DNA of 64,000 nucleotides from Neisseria sp. oral taxon 014 str. F0314 (lineage in GTDB: Bacteria; Pseudomonadota; Gammaproteobacteria; Burkholderiales; Neisseriaceae). The notes beneath the pieces were generated by a model. It saw nothing but the letters and a program-made list of their open reading frames with translations, did no database searches and had not been told where the DNA came from. This document shows, piece after piece, positions 37,467 to 46,423 of the stretch. Every line of letters begins with the position of its first letter. Positions within the stretch are counted from its first letter, which is position 1. The position numbers were made by a program, and so were the translations under genes. The stretch covers positions 558,001 through 622,000 of the forward strand of contig NZ_CP040504.1 of NCBI RefSeq assembly GCF_005886145.1, read 5' to 3'.

Positions 37467-37500
37467 AGAGGCCGTCTGAAAACATATTTTCAGACGGCCT
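37467..37500 (-). terminator. DUS terminator of the OprM-like gene
   Basis: AGAGGCCGTCTGAAA / TTTCAGACGGCCTCA stem just beyond the stop at 37514, on the minus-strand downstream side. Confidence 0.75.
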
Positions 37501-37513
37501 CATTCCATTTTTC

Positions 37514-38971
37514 CTATTTCGCCGACCAGCCGCCGCCCAATGCCTTATACAGCGACACCAGCATCTGCACCCTTGCCAGCCGCGCCGAAATCAGGTTTTC
37601 CTGCATTTGGCCTTCGGCGATATGGGCTTTGAGGGCGACATCCAGCGTTTTGTAGCCGTTGCGGAACATTTTTTCCGTATCGGCAGCATGGCGTGCTGCC
37701 TGATTATGGGCGGTTTGCAGCAGTTCGGTTTGACGGCTTAGCGATTCCACGCCTTGATACGCACTATCGACTTCGCCCAGCGCGGTCAGGAGCCGTTTGT
37801 CGTATTCCAGCAATGCCGTCTGAAGACGCGCGTCGGCGGCTTTGATATTGGCTTTGATGCGGCCGTTGGTGAACAGCGGCATCTGTATACCTACCGACAG
37901 CAAACTTGCCCAGCCGGTCAGCGAACGGTCGCCGTCGACACCGATGCGTCCGCCCTGCCCCATAAAACTGATGGTGAAGCGCGGCAGCAAATCGGCTTTG
38001 GCACTGGCGAATTTAGCGGCATAGGCATTGACTTGCGCCGCCTGTGCGCGCAGGTCGGGGCGGCGTTCCAGCAAACCTTGCGGCGTCTGCCCGCCCGGTG
38101 CGGAGGGTTGGCGCGCCAACACATCGGCAGACGATTCGGGCAGCGTAAACGTCTGCGGCACGTTGCCGGTCAAAACGGCGATACTGCGCACATAAGCGGC
38201 GTATTCCGCCCCTATCGTGGCGCGTTTGGCTTCCGCCGCGGTCAGTTGCACTTTCGCCTCGTTCACTTCATAGCCGCTGACATGTCCCGCCTTAAAACGC
38301 CCTTCGATGTAGCGCACCATACGCCGCAAGGTGGCAACGGTTTGGTCGGCGGTTTTCAGACGGCCTTGTGCTGCACGCGCTTTGAAATAATTGTCGGCAA
38401 TATCGCCCGCCACCAGCATTTGCGCGCCATACGCCAGCTCTTGTTGTCCGAGTGCGGCATAACGGGCGGCATCGGCATCGCTGCGTTTCTTGCCAAAAAT
38501 ATCCGGCTCCCACGAAGCGGTCAGTCCGCCGTACATACTGGTGCCTGTGGACTCGATAGTATCGCCGTTTAAAGACGAGGCCTGCGGATAACGCGAGAGC
38601 AACGCCCTGGCATTGCTGTCGAGCGGGTTATCCATTTTGCTGTAATTCGCCCCCACCTTGCCGCTCAGTCCGACGGTCGGCCCCAAATCGGCACGCGCCG
38701 CCCCCGCGACGGCACGGGCTTCGTTCAGACGGCTGACGGCGATTTTCACATCATGCCCCTGCGCCAAACCCTGCGCGATTAATCCGCTTAACACCGGATC
38801 GTTCCACTGCTGCCACCACGTCCCGATGTCCGCATCGCCCTTCGCCGCCGCATCCTGCGTAAACGCCTGGGGTAATTGAACCTGACTGTTTAACGGAACT
38901 TCAGTATTTTTGCAGGCAGCAAGCGCCAAGGCTGCGGCAATACACAATAAATGGATTTGATTGAATTTCAT
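37514..38971 (-). CDS. Outer-membrane efflux lipoprotein, OprM/NodT type
   Basis: A 485-aa TolC-superfamily channel with lipobox LAAC (Cys20). Two OEP repeats (about 60-260 and 280-475) contain the long helical hairpins expected for a trimeric channel. The NodT features WWQQWNDPVLSGLIAQGL and the RRPDLRAQAAQ segment are present. It exports substrates across the outer membrane in partnership with an inner-membrane pump and an HlyD-type adaptor. The ABC-2 permease, RbbA-like ATPase and HlyD adaptor encoded upstream are the probable partners. Confidence 0.9.
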   Translation of the reverse strand: MKFNQIHLLCIAAALALAACKNTEVPLNSQVQLPQAFTQDAAAKGDADIGTWWQQWNDPVLSGLIAQGLAQGHDVKIAVSRLNEARAVAGAARADLGPTVGLSGKVGANYSKMDNPLDSNARALLSRYPQASSLNGDTIESTGTSMYGGLTASWEPDIFGKKRSDADAARYAALGQQELAYGAQMLVAGDIADNYFKARAAQGRLKTADQTVATLRRMVRYIEGRFKAGHVSGYEVNEAKVQLTAAEAKRATIGAEYAAYVRSIAVLTGNVPQTFTLPESSADVLARQPSAPGGQTPQGLLERRPDLRAQAAQVNAYAAKFASAKADLLPRFTISFMGQGGRIGVDGDRSLTGWASLLSVGIQMPLFTNGRIKANIKAADARLQTALLEYDKRLLTALGEVDSAYQGVESLSRQTELLQTAHNQAARHAADTEKMFRNGYKTLDVALKAHIAEGQMQENLISARLARVQMLVSLYKALGGGWSAK

Positions 38972-39351
38972 CGTATTTTCCTTTTTGAAAAGGTTTTAGC
39001 GTGCCGTGTTGGCGAAATTTGCTTCGCTCGTTTTCAGAGTGCGCAGCCTCCTGGCGGAACGACCTTTCAGAAGATTTTTTGCGAAATCTGAATGTAAGCC
39101 TGCGGCTTACCGCCCTCTCCCTAACCCTCTCCCACAGGGAGAGGGGACAAATTGGTCGAAATCCAAAAAATGGTTGGGTTTCAGCATCCTCAATCCCCTC
39201 TCCCGCTGGGAGAAGGGACAAAATTGGCTGGAAATCCCAAACATGGTTGGGTTTCGGTATCCTCAATCCCCTCTCCCCGTGGGAGAGGGCTAGGGAGAGG
39301 GCAGCGAACCGTCAGGTTTGCTTTTTAGCGATCGTTGGCTTGACGACCTCA
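38972..39351. repeat. Intergenic array of CCCTCTCCC palindromes
   Basis: 380 nt between the OprM-like gene and the permease. Three hairpins, CCCTCTCCC/GGGAGAGGG at 39125-39145, 39196-39217 and 39269-39289, are spaced 71 and 73 bp apart, joined by near-identical spacers (TTGGTCGAAATCC / TTGGCTGGAAATCC and TGGTTGGGTTTC). A separate hairpin GTAAGC/GCTTAC lies near 39093. No gene is seen. Confidence 0.7.
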
Positions 39352-40464
39352 TCAACCCTGTCTCTCCAACATCCCTTGAAACCGCAACAATGCCAGCCAT
39401 AAGAATCCTACGCCGATACAGCCCATGATTAGCATATGTCCCCAGACGATTTCAATCCCTGCGCCGCGGAACAGGATGTCTTGCGAAAATTTGACGAATT
39501 GCGTCAGCGGCCAATATTCGCTGATCAGTTGCGCCGCGTGTGGCATGTTGCTGCGCGGGGATGCGCCGCCGGCAAACAGGTTCATCACGATATACACCGG
39601 CAGCATCAGCATACCGAACTGCCCCATCGTCGATGCGAACGTGGCAATCATGATGCCCAGTGACGCCACCGAAAACAGGAACAACGCCAGCCCTACCGCA
39701 TAAAGCGGCACCGAGCCGATGAGCGGCACGCCTATGCTCAAATGCACGATAAACCACAGCGACGACAATGCTGCCACCCAAATCACGGCGGCATTTGCCA
39801 GCACTTTGCCCATCATCAGTTCAAACGCATTGACCGGCATCACCAGCAAATGCTCGATTGTGCCGCGTTCGCGTTCGCGGATAACCGCCGCCCCTGTCAA
39901 TAAAATCAGCAACATACACGACATCGAGCCGATTTGCGAAGTCGGCATGAACCACGCGCTCTCGCCGTTGGGATTGTAATAAGTATTGATGACGGGGTTG
40001 ATTAACTCCGGCCGCGGCGCGCCGGTGAATTCGTAAATTTCGCGGTTGATAATTTGTGAAAGATACGACGCGCCCACCCCCGCCTGCGTCATCGACGTCG
40101 CGTCAACCAAAAGCTGCAAATCAGGATTGCGCCCCGCCGCCATGTCGCGCTGAAAATTGGGCGGCACTTCCAAAATAAAGGTGAACTCGCCCTTATCCAT
40201 CAATTCGTCCGAATCCTCGCGCCGCACGTCCTCTACCGGTTTGAAAAACGGATGTTGCACGGCATCGCGGATACGCATGGACAAAACCGAACGGTCTTGG
40301 TCGATGATGCCGACGGTGGCATTTTTCAAATCCGCGCCCACCTGCGCCATCTGATAAATCGTAGCGGTAAAGATATACCCAATCAGCACCATCAGCACCG
40401 GATCAGTCAGCACGCTGCGGAACTCTTTGAGCATCAGGGTCAGAATGTTTTTCAGGGTACGCAT
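39352..40464 (-). CDS. ABC-2 type transporter permease (YhhJ-like)
   Basis: A 370-aa inner-membrane permease. One N-terminal helix (about 22-42), a large periplasmic domain (45-170), then five helices (175-365) including the ABC-2 signature (IRERERGTIEHLLVMPVNAFELMMGK). It resembles E. coli YhhJ, which sits next to rbbA/yhiH and yhiI. It most likely pairs with the RbbA-like protein at 41729-44551, from which it is separated by a racemase and an MmcQ-type gene. Confidence 0.85.
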   Translation of the reverse strand: MRTLKNILTLMLKEFRSVLTDPVLMVLIGYIFTATIYQMAQVGADLKNATVGIIDQDRSVLSMRIRDAVQHPFFKPVEDVRREDSDELMDKGEFTFILEVPPNFQRDMAAGRNPDLQLLVDATSMTQAGVGASYLSQIINREIYEFTGAPRPELINPVINTYYNPNGESAWFMPTSQIGSMSCMLLILLTGAAVIRERERGTIEHLLVMPVNAFELMMGKVLANAAVIWVAALSSLWFIVHLSIGVPLIGSVPLYAVGLALFLFSVASLGIMIATFASTMGQFGMLMLPVYIVMNLFAGGASPRSNMPHAAQLISEYWPLTQFVKFSQDILFRGAGIEIVWGHMLIMGCIGVGFLWLALLRFQGMLERQG

Positions 40465-40570
40465 GGGGATTCCTGTTGGTAGCTTGCTTTCTCAAAGGCC
40501 GTCTGAAAAATTATCCGGCTGTTTTTCAGTTTTACAGCCTGTTCCTTTAAACCAAACGGCGTTTGCCGCA

Positions 40571-41263
40571 TTATTCCGCCAGCGCCGCATCCACTGCCGA
40601 GAGCGCATGGATGGCGGTGCTGTCGAACACGGGCAGCGGGCTGTCGGTTTCGTTCACAAGCAGGCAGATTTCGGTGCAGCCGAGTATCACGCCCTGCGCG
40701 CCTTCGTTTTTCAGACGGCCTATCACGTCGTAAAAGTAGCGAGCGGATTCGGGGCGGATGCGGTTCAGGCACAGTTCGTCAAAAATAATGCGGTGGATTT
40801 CGTCTTGTTCTGCGGCGGTCGGAGCTATGGTTTGTACACCCTGCGAACCCATGCGCTCCGTATAAAAACCGTCGCTCATGGTAAAGCGCGTGCCGAGCAG
40901 GCCGACGGCAGACAAGCCCTGCCGTTTGATGGCTGCGGCGGTGGCATCGACGACGTGCAGCAAGGGGATGCCGGCCGCCTGTTCGATGGCGGGGGCGACT
41001 TTGTGCATGGTGTTGGTGGCGAGCAGCAAAAAATCCGCACCGCCCGCTTCGAGCTTCCGCGCGCTTTGCGCCAACACGTTTCCTGCCGCCGCCCAGTCGC
41101 CGCTTTTCTGCAAACGGACGATTTCTTCAAAATCCACGCTGTCGAGCAGGATTTTGGCACTGCGGTTGCCGCCCAAACGGCGGTTGGTTTCGCGGTTGAT
41201 GATTTGGTAGTAGAGTACGGTGCTTTCGGGACTCATGCCGCCGATGATGCCTATGGTTTTCAT
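40571..41263 (-). CDS. Aspartate/glutamate racemase family protein (YgeA-like)
   Basis: A 230-aa Asp/Glu racemase-superfamily enzyme, very similar to E. coli YgeA. Where classical racemases use two cysteines, the first position here is Thr83 (ATNTMHK) and the second is Cys196 (GCTEI). The same Thr/Cys arrangement has, as I recall, been described for the E. coli enzyme and makes racemisation asymmetric. Substrate binding GGMSPEST and DTAAIHA-like FDSTAIHA motifs are intact. AAAGGA site before the ATG. Inserted among efflux genes. Confidence 0.85.
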   Translation of the reverse strand: MKTIGIIGGMSPESTVLYYQIINRETNRRLGGNRSAKILLDSVDFEEIVRLQKSGDWAAAGNVLAQSARKLEAGGADFLLLATNTMHKVAPAIEQAAGIPLLHVVDATAAAIKRQGLSAVGLLGTRFTMSDGFYTERMGSQGVQTIAPTAAEQDEIHRIIFDELCLNRIRPESARYFYDVIGRLKNEGAQGVILGCTEICLLVNETDSPLPVFDSTAIHALSAVDAALAE

Positions 41264-41300
41264 GTTTTTCCTTTCGTTTGATGTGTGGAGTTAATCAATC

Positions 41301-41651
41301 CTAGCGCGTCAGCACGAAGCTGTCGTCTATCAGCCGCCACACGTTTTCTGCGGGCGTTTGCGCCAATACGATACTCAACCAGTGTTCTTTGTTCATGTGG
41401 TAGGCCGGCAAGATGCCTGCCGTTGCGCGCCATGCGCCGATGTGTTCGGGGCGGCATTTGACGTTGACGATTTCCGTCAGACCACCCTCGCCCATGCCCA
41501 GTTTTTCAGACGGCACGGGCATATACAGGCAGAACCATTTGCGGTTGCCCGTGTGGCGGAACACGGCAAAGTCGGGAGATTTCGCCCACGGATATTCCGC
41601 CGCCACGCCGTAACGTTCGGCCAGTCCGTCAAACAGGGTTGCTCGGTTCAT
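41301..41651 (-). CDS. MmcQ/YjbR family DNA-binding-like protein
   Basis: A 116-aa MmcQ/YjbR (DUF419) protein with the CyaY-like alpha/beta fold. Characteristic segments are YPWAKSPDFAVFRHT, KWFCLYM, VNVKCRPEH and PAYHMNKEHWLSIVL. The family is widespread; its role is not established. It is 37 nt upstream of the racemase gene on the same strand. A variant DUS lies inside the coding sequence near 41504. Confidence 0.82.
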   Translation of the reverse strand: MNRATLFDGLAERYGVAAEYPWAKSPDFAVFRHTGNRKWFCLYMPVPSEKLGMGEGGLTEIVNVKCRPEHIGAWRATAGILPAYHMNKEHWLSIVLAQTPAENVWRLIDDSFVLTR

Positions 41652-41728
41652 GGCGTTTCTTTCTTTAATAGTGGGCTAAGGTTCGGGGTGGACATCCATA
41701 CCCGCCTGCTGAGTTTTCAGACGACCTC

Positions 41729-44551
41729 TCACTTCTCCTGCTTCTTCAACAACACACACGCCAGAATCAGGCTGGTGGCGGCAAAGGCGGCGATGGCGGC
41801 GTATTCATGCAGCAGGTCGGCGGTGTGCAGCCCTTTGGTGAAGCTGCCGACGCTGACGGTGTAGTACCACGACGACGGGAAGGTTTTGCCGATAATCAGC
41901 GCGCCACCTTCCATGGTGGACAGCGGGTAGATAAAGCCGGAATAGGTTTGCGCGGGGATCATAGTGATGATGGCGGTGGCGAAGATGGCGGCAAGCTGGG
42001 AGCGCACAAAGCAGGAAATCAAAAGCCCCAGCGCGGTGCTGGCGGACACCATCAAGAGCGTGCCGACGGCGAGTCCGGCAAACGAGCCTTTGAGCGGCAC
42101 GCCGAACAGGTAAATAATCATCAGCATCATGGCGGCAAAATTGACCATGCCGACGGCGATATAGGGGAGTTGTTTGCCAATCAGATATTGCGCCACGGCG
42201 GCGGGCGATGCGTAGAAATTGGCGATGGAACCGATTTCGCGTTCACGCACCACGCCGACCGCCGACATCATAGCGGGGATCATCATCAACACCAGCATCA
42301 TCACGCCCGGGGCGATGGCGTTGATGCTGTCGAAATCCTGATTGTACATAAAGCGCGGTTCGATGCCGGCGGGGGCTTTGAGCGAAACAGGCAGCCCGCT
42401 TTCGGCGATGCGGTCTTTGGTGTAGGCGGTGATCAGGCTGCCGATGTAGCCGCGGATATTGGTGGCGTTAAACGGCATGGAGCCGTCCACATAGAACCCG
42501 ACTTCAGGTTTGAGTCCGCGCGCCAAATCGCGCCCGAAACCGCTAGGAATATCAATAACCAATATGGCGCCGGAGCTTTTGAGCACGGTATCGATTTCGG
42601 CTTCGGACTGTATCGGCGGCTGTTGGAGGAAGTAGCGCGAACCGTCGAAATATTCAACCAGCTCGCGGCTGGCGGCGGTTTGGTCGCGGTCGTAAACGGC
42701 GAATTTCAGATTCCGCACGTCAAACGAAATCCCCCACGATACCGACGCCATGATAATCAGCGGACCGAACACGGCGAAAAACAGGCGGATTTTGTCGCGT
42801 AGGAGCTCTTTGGCTTCGCGGCGGGCGAAAGTCCAAATCATGGAGAAGCGGTATTTGAAGCTTTGGGTGTCGGGCGTTACGGACGGGGTTTCAGACGGCC
42901 TCGGATGGTGTTTTTCAGGGTCGTCTGAAAACTCGACCGTAGCCGTAGGTTGGGTCGAGACCCAACTTGCCGAATCTGAAGGAATCGTTGGGTTTTGACC
43001 CAACCCACCCTGTTCGGAATACCCGTTATCCGATTCCGCCTCAATCAGATACTGCACAAACGCTTCTTCCAAATCCGGCGCATTCTGCCTTGCCGCCAGT
43101 TCGGCGGGCGTGCCCACCGCCAACACGCGGCCTTTGTGCATAAAGGAAATGCGGTCGCAGCGGGCGGCTTCGTTCATAAAGTGGGTGGAAACGAAGATGG
43201 TGATTTTGTCTTCGCGGGAGAGTTTCAGAAGATGCCGCCAGAACATATCGCGCGCAGCGGGATCGACCCCCGAAGTCGGTTCGTCCAAAATCAATACTTC
43301 AGGGTGGTGCAGGCAGGCGGCGGCCAGTTGCAGGCGTTGGCGGATGCCCAGCGGCAACGATGCGGGCGCGGTGTCGGCAACGTCCGCCAAATCAAACTGT
43401 TGCAGGGCTTCTTCCACCGCCGCCGCACCTTTAGCGCCCATCTGGTAGAGTCTGGCGTGCAAATCCAGATTGCGGCGCACGCTCAGTTCTTCATACAACG
43501 AAAACGCCTGCGACATATAGCCGACGCGCATTTTCGTATCCAAGCCGCCCGCGTCTATCGGCTTGCCCAACAGCGTGGCGGCGCCTTCTGTCGCTTCCAA
43601 TAGGCCGGTCAGCATTTTCATGGTGGTGGATTTGCCGCAGCCGTTGCTGCCGAGAAAGCCGAAAATCTCGCCTTTTTGAATGGTGAAGCTGACATGGTCC
43701 ACGGCGGTGAAATCGCCGAAACGCTTGGTCAGCCCGTGCGCTTCCATCGCGGGCGGCGCATCGGGGTCGGGGACGAACGGCGTAATGTCCAAACCGCCCG
43801 AACCCTGCTGCTTCTCCGGCGGCAGCATTTTGACGTAGGCCTCTTCCAACACGTCAGTGCCGTAATCCGCCAGCACGGCAGCGGTCGGCTTGTTTTCCAG
43901 CAGCCTGCCCGCGTCCATCGCCAGCAGCCGCTCGAAACGCTGCGCCTCTTCAATATAGGCGGTCGCCACAATCACAGTCATGCCCGCGTGTTCCCGCCGC
44001 AAATCGTCCACCAGCGCCCAAAACTGGCGGCGCGACAAAGGGTCCACGCCCGTGGTCGGTTCGTCTAGAATCAGCAAATCCGGACTGTGGACCAGCGCGC
44101 AGCACAAACTCAGCTTCTGCTTCATCCCGCCCGATAGCTTGCCCGCCGCCCTGCCGGAAAACGGCGCAAGGCGGGTCGCCTCCATCAGCCGCGCAATCTG
44201 CCGCGTGCGTTCCTGCCCGTCCAAACCAAACAGCCGCGCGTGAAAATCGATATTCTCATACACCGACAAGGTAGGATACAGGTTGCGCCCCAAACCCTGC
44301 GGCATAAAGGCGATGCGGTGCGACAAATCCCGCCGCACGTCCTTGTCCGCCATATCACCGCCCAACACTTCCACCCGCCCGTCCTGAATCACCTTCACAC
44401 CCGCCATCAGCGAGAGCAGCGTCGACTTGCCCACCCCGTCCGGCCCGATCAAACCGACCGTCGCGCCTTTCGGAATGTCCAGCGACACATCGTCAAGCGC
44501 AAGGGTCTTGCCGTAGCGGTGGGAAAGGTTTTGGATAGAAACGGTGTTCAT
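41729..44551 (-). CDS. RbbA-like ABC protein: two ATPase domains fused to an ABC-2 permease
   Basis: A 940-aa protein. ATPase 1 (residues 1-235) has Walker A GPDGVGKST (36-44) and signature LSGGMKQKL. ATPase 2 (about 260-500) has Walker A GSNGCGKST and a degenerate signature LPLGIRQRL. Residues about 510-575 form a low-complexity linker. The C-terminal third is an ABC-2 permease with one N-terminal helix, a periplasmic domain and five helices. The architecture matches E. coli RbbA/YhiH, about 30 residues shorter, which sits with yhiI (HlyD) and yhhJ. The linker is partly encoded by an intergenic repeat and two DUS. The ATG at 44551 has only a weak AAAGAAG site. Confidence 0.88.
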   Translation of the reverse strand: MNTVSIQNLSHRYGKTLALDDVSLDIPKGATVGLIGPDGVGKSTLLSLMAGVKVIQDGRVEVLGGDMADKDVRRDLSHRIAFMPQGLGRNLYPTLSVYENIDFHARLFGLDGQERTRQIARLMEATRLAPFSGRAAGKLSGGMKQKLSLCCALVHSPDLLILDEPTTGVDPLSRRQFWALVDDLRREHAGMTVIVATAYIEEAQRFERLLAMDAGRLLENKPTAAVLADYGTDVLEEAYVKMLPPEKQQGSGGLDITPFVPDPDAPPAMEAHGLTKRFGDFTAVDHVSFTIQKGEIFGFLGSNGCGKSTTMKMLTGLLEATEGAATLLGKPIDAGGLDTKMRVGYMSQAFSLYEELSVRRNLDLHARLYQMGAKGAAAVEEALQQFDLADVADTAPASLPLGIRQRLQLAAACLHHPEVLILDEPTSGVDPAARDMFWRHLLKLSREDKITIFVSTHFMNEAARCDRISFMHKGRVLAVGTPAELAARQNAPDLEEAFVQYLIEAESDNGYSEQGGLGQNPTIPSDSASWVSTQPTATVEFSDDPEKHHPRPSETPSVTPDTQSFKYRFSMIWTFARREAKELLRDKIRLFFAVFGPLIIMASVSWGISFDVRNLKFAVYDRDQTAASRELVEYFDGSRYFLQQPPIQSEAEIDTVLKSSGAILVIDIPSGFGRDLARGLKPEVGFYVDGSMPFNATNIRGYIGSLITAYTKDRIAESGLPVSLKAPAGIEPRFMYNQDFDSINAIAPGVMMLVLMMIPAMMSAVGVVREREIGSIANFYASPAAVAQYLIGKQLPYIAVGMVNFAAMMLMIIYLFGVPLKGSFAGLAVGTLLMVSASTALGLLISCFVRSQLAAIFATAIITMIPAQTYSGFIYPLSTMEGGALIIGKTFPSSWYYTVSVGSFTKGLHTADLLHEYAAIAAFAATSLILACVLLKKQEK
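42889..43009. repeat. Intergenic-type repeat and DUS pair inside the RbbA-like gene
   Basis: An inverted DUS pair (42889-42930) and a repeat with nested palindromes (GTAGGTTGGGTC ... GACCCAACCCACC, 42946-43009) are read in frame. Their translation (…ASWVSTQPTATV…) is the linker between the ATPase and permease parts. Confidence 0.65.
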
Positions 44552-44669
44552 GAAAACTTCTTTCGGGTCGGACAAGGGATTTTCAGACGGCCTCAAACGG
44601 GTACGAGGACGTCTGAAAACAGCTCGCGGGCTTCTTCGGGTTATAACGGATGATTTTGGCTGCGGTCGA

Positions 44670-45275
44670 TTACTCTACCGTGTAACGCAAAATCGTTTTG
44701 AGCTTTTCCACGGCGGTGCGGTTCAGGTTGTTAAGATAAATTTCCCGATGGTAATCGCTGTTGCGTTTCAAGCCTTTCTCATTGCAGAAACCGTCCAATT
44801 TGGCAAAAGAGGCGGGTTCGTCGTCAAACGCGCCCTGATGCAGGATGCTCACGCATTTGCCTTCGGCCATCCGTTCAAACCGTATTTCGTCGTAAAGCGG
44901 ATTCGGCTTTTTGACCCTGACCTTTTCCAATGCCGAAGCTACCATTTCTGCAGTAATAAAATCAGGCTGGCCTATCATAATGGTATAAACCAAGTCTTCT
45001 TTTACTAAGGTTCCCTGCGTTTTCCGACGCCAAATCCCTTCCAAAGGATAAACGGTGAAATCATCGATTTCGCAACCGGCTGATGCTTTCTTGTAATCCA
45101 TTTTGACGGCGTAAGCCAAGGCATAAAGGGCCGAGACCCGTTCCGAAAAATCGGGAGCATTGGGATTTCCCTCTCCGTCTATCATGATGAAGGACTGCGC
45201 GGGAACATCCGTCAAAGTCGGAACCGCTTTGATGTTGTAACAAGCTTTTTGGGCTTTTTTCCATTCGTATTTCAT
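44670..45275 (-). CDS. GyrI-like small-molecule-binding domain protein
   Basis: A 201-aa cytosolic protein with a GyrI-like/AraC effector-binding fold (MKYEWKKAQKACYNIKAVPT, SFIMIDGEGNPNAPDFSERVSALYALAY, VYPLEGIWRR...). Such free-standing domains bind small ligands; no DNA-binding domain is attached. A very strong GGAGGTGA site precedes the ATG. It lies 118 nt upstream of the RbbA-like gene on the same strand. Confidence 0.8.
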   Translation of the reverse strand: MKYEWKKAQKACYNIKAVPTLTDVPAQSFIMIDGEGNPNAPDFSERVSALYALAYAVKMDYKKASAGCEIDDFTVYPLEGIWRRKTQGTLVKEDLVYTIMIGQPDFITAEMVASALEKVRVKKPNPLYDEIRFERMAEGKCVSILHQGAFDDEPASFAKLDGFCNEKGLKRNSDYHREIYLNNLNRTAVEKLKTILRYTVE

Positions 45276-45328
45276 CTCGATTCACCTCCGTAAGCCAGGC
45301 CGCGTTTACCTAATCGGTTTCGGGCATC

Positions 45329-45371
45329 AGGCCGTCTGAAAAATATAAGGCCGCCGTTTTTCAGACGGCCT
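45329..45371 (-). terminator. DUS terminator of the alpha/beta hydrolase gene
   Basis: AGGCCGTCTGAAAAA / TTTTTCAGACGGCCT with a 13-nt loop directly after the stop at 45377. Confidence 0.75.
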
Positions 45372-45376
45372 CGCGG

Positions 45377-46123
45377 TTACAAAACATAAAACGCCTTCAC
45401 CGCCGCCCACAGGATTTCGGGCTGCTCTTTAATCGCTTCGTGCCGCGCGAAGGGGATGTTCATCAAATGCGCTTCGGGCAGGCAGGAATGCAAATCGGCC
45501 AAGTCCGACAGTGAAAACAGGCCATCGCGTTCGCCGCGCACGGCCAGCACGGGCGCTTTGACGGCGGCGATGCGTTCGTTCGGATAGCCGCTGGCCGATA
45601 TGTCCAGCCACATGCGGCGCAGGTCGGCGGTGAGCGTATCTAGGTCGGGCTGCGGGTTCAGCGCTTCATAAACGGCCACCTGCCGCGCCATGTTTTCGCG
45701 GAAAAACGCGGGGGTCAGGTTCTCGAACATTTCGCGCACCGGCTCAAGCTGGCGGCTGTGCCACGATGCGCCGACGGTAATGACCGACTGCACCCGTTCG
45801 TCCCGCGCCGCCAGCCGGTAGGCGGCGATACCGCCGTCGCTGAAGCCGAACACATGGTATTCGTCCAGACCCAGCGCCTGCACGATGTGTCGGGCGTCGT
45901 CGGCAATCTGGGCATAGGTCGGCACCGCCGTGCCGCGCGTGGAACGGCCGTGTCCGCGCGTATCGGCCTCAATCACGAAAAAATATCGCTGCAATTTGGG
46001 CAGTATGGCGGCAAAGTCCTGCGCCGAACCCAATCCGCCGTGCAGCAGCAACATGGCGGGTGCGTCGGACTTGCCGCCGGTGCGGTAGAACAAATCCGCA
46101 CCCTGATAATGGATGGTCGGCAT
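45377..46123 (-). CDS. Alpha/beta hydrolase
   Basis: A 248-aa alpha/beta-hydrolase. The oxyanion HGGLGS motif is near residue 29, the nucleophile elbow is GFSDGG (Ser95 region), the acid is in VRGERDGLFS and the catalytic His in FARHEAI. Substrate is unknown; the family includes esterases and lactonases. AGGAGG site right before the ATG. It follows the small unknown gene at 46175-46363. Confidence 0.85.
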   Translation of the reverse strand: MPTIHYQGADLFYRTGGKSDAPAMLLLHGGLGSAQDFAAILPKLQRYFFVIEADTRGHGRSTRGTAVPTYAQIADDARHIVQALGLDEYHVFGFSDGGIAAYRLAARDERVQSVITVGASWHSRQLEPVREMFENLTPAFFRENMARQVAVYEALNPQPDLDTLTADLRRMWLDISASGYPNERIAAVKAPVLAVRGERDGLFSLSDLADLHSCLPEAHLMNIPFARHEAIKEQPEILWAAVKAFYVL

Positions 46124-46174
46124 GATCTCCTCCTGAGGCCGTCTGAAAAATCCCTCCGGCCTGTTTATTGGTCA

Positions 46175-46363
46175 TTATTGGTAATAAGTATCCAGATGTG
46201 CCAGATAATCTTCCGCGCCGCGCGCCACCGGCCCGGCGGCGGCTTCGTCGTAGCCCGCGTTGCTGTCTATAGTGTGGAAGGCAAAGGCGGGTTGGTAGTC
46301 GGCGTTGATATAGCGGACGGTCAGTTCGAACGGACGCAGGGCTTCGGCAATCAGGGTTTTCAT
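46175..46363 (-). CDS. Small protein of unknown function
   Basis: A 62-aa protein (MKTLIAEALRPFELTVRYIN...DTYYQ) with no family that I recognise. An AAAGGAAA site supports the ATG at 46363. It is acidic and probably cytosolic. It sits between a small membrane protein and a hydrolase on the same strand and may belong to their transcript. Confidence 0.55.
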   Translation of the reverse strand: MKTLIAEALRPFELTVRYINADYQPAFAFHTIDSNAGYDEAAAGPVARGAEDYLAHLDTYYQ

Positions 46364-46423
46364 AGGTTTCCTTTCAATCTCCAAATAGGCGCGGGACAAG
46401 CAAAGCCGGCACGGCAGGCCGCT

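Larger units (their letters stand above)
37062..37513. other. Upstream region of nrdA with regulatory palindromes
   Basis: 452 nt without a gene. It contains two NrdR-box-like palindromes, a strong stem-loop at 37261-37286 (CCTTTAC ... GTAAAGG with an inner CCG/CGG), an AT-type DUS at 37359-37370, a DUS pair remnant near 37165-37195, and a terminator at 37467-37500. Confidence 0.5.

Noticed and set aside
38972..39351. CRISPR array in the repeated intergenic region
   Set aside because: The repeats are palindromes with conserved, not variable, spacers, and there are only three units with no cas genes.
40427..41281. 284-codon plus-strand frame opposite the racemase
   Set aside because: Covers a complete racemase on the other strand and has no recognisable domain.
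41807..42802. 331-codon plus-strand frame opposite the RbbA-like gene
   Set aside because: His/Gly-rich shadow product, no initiation signal.
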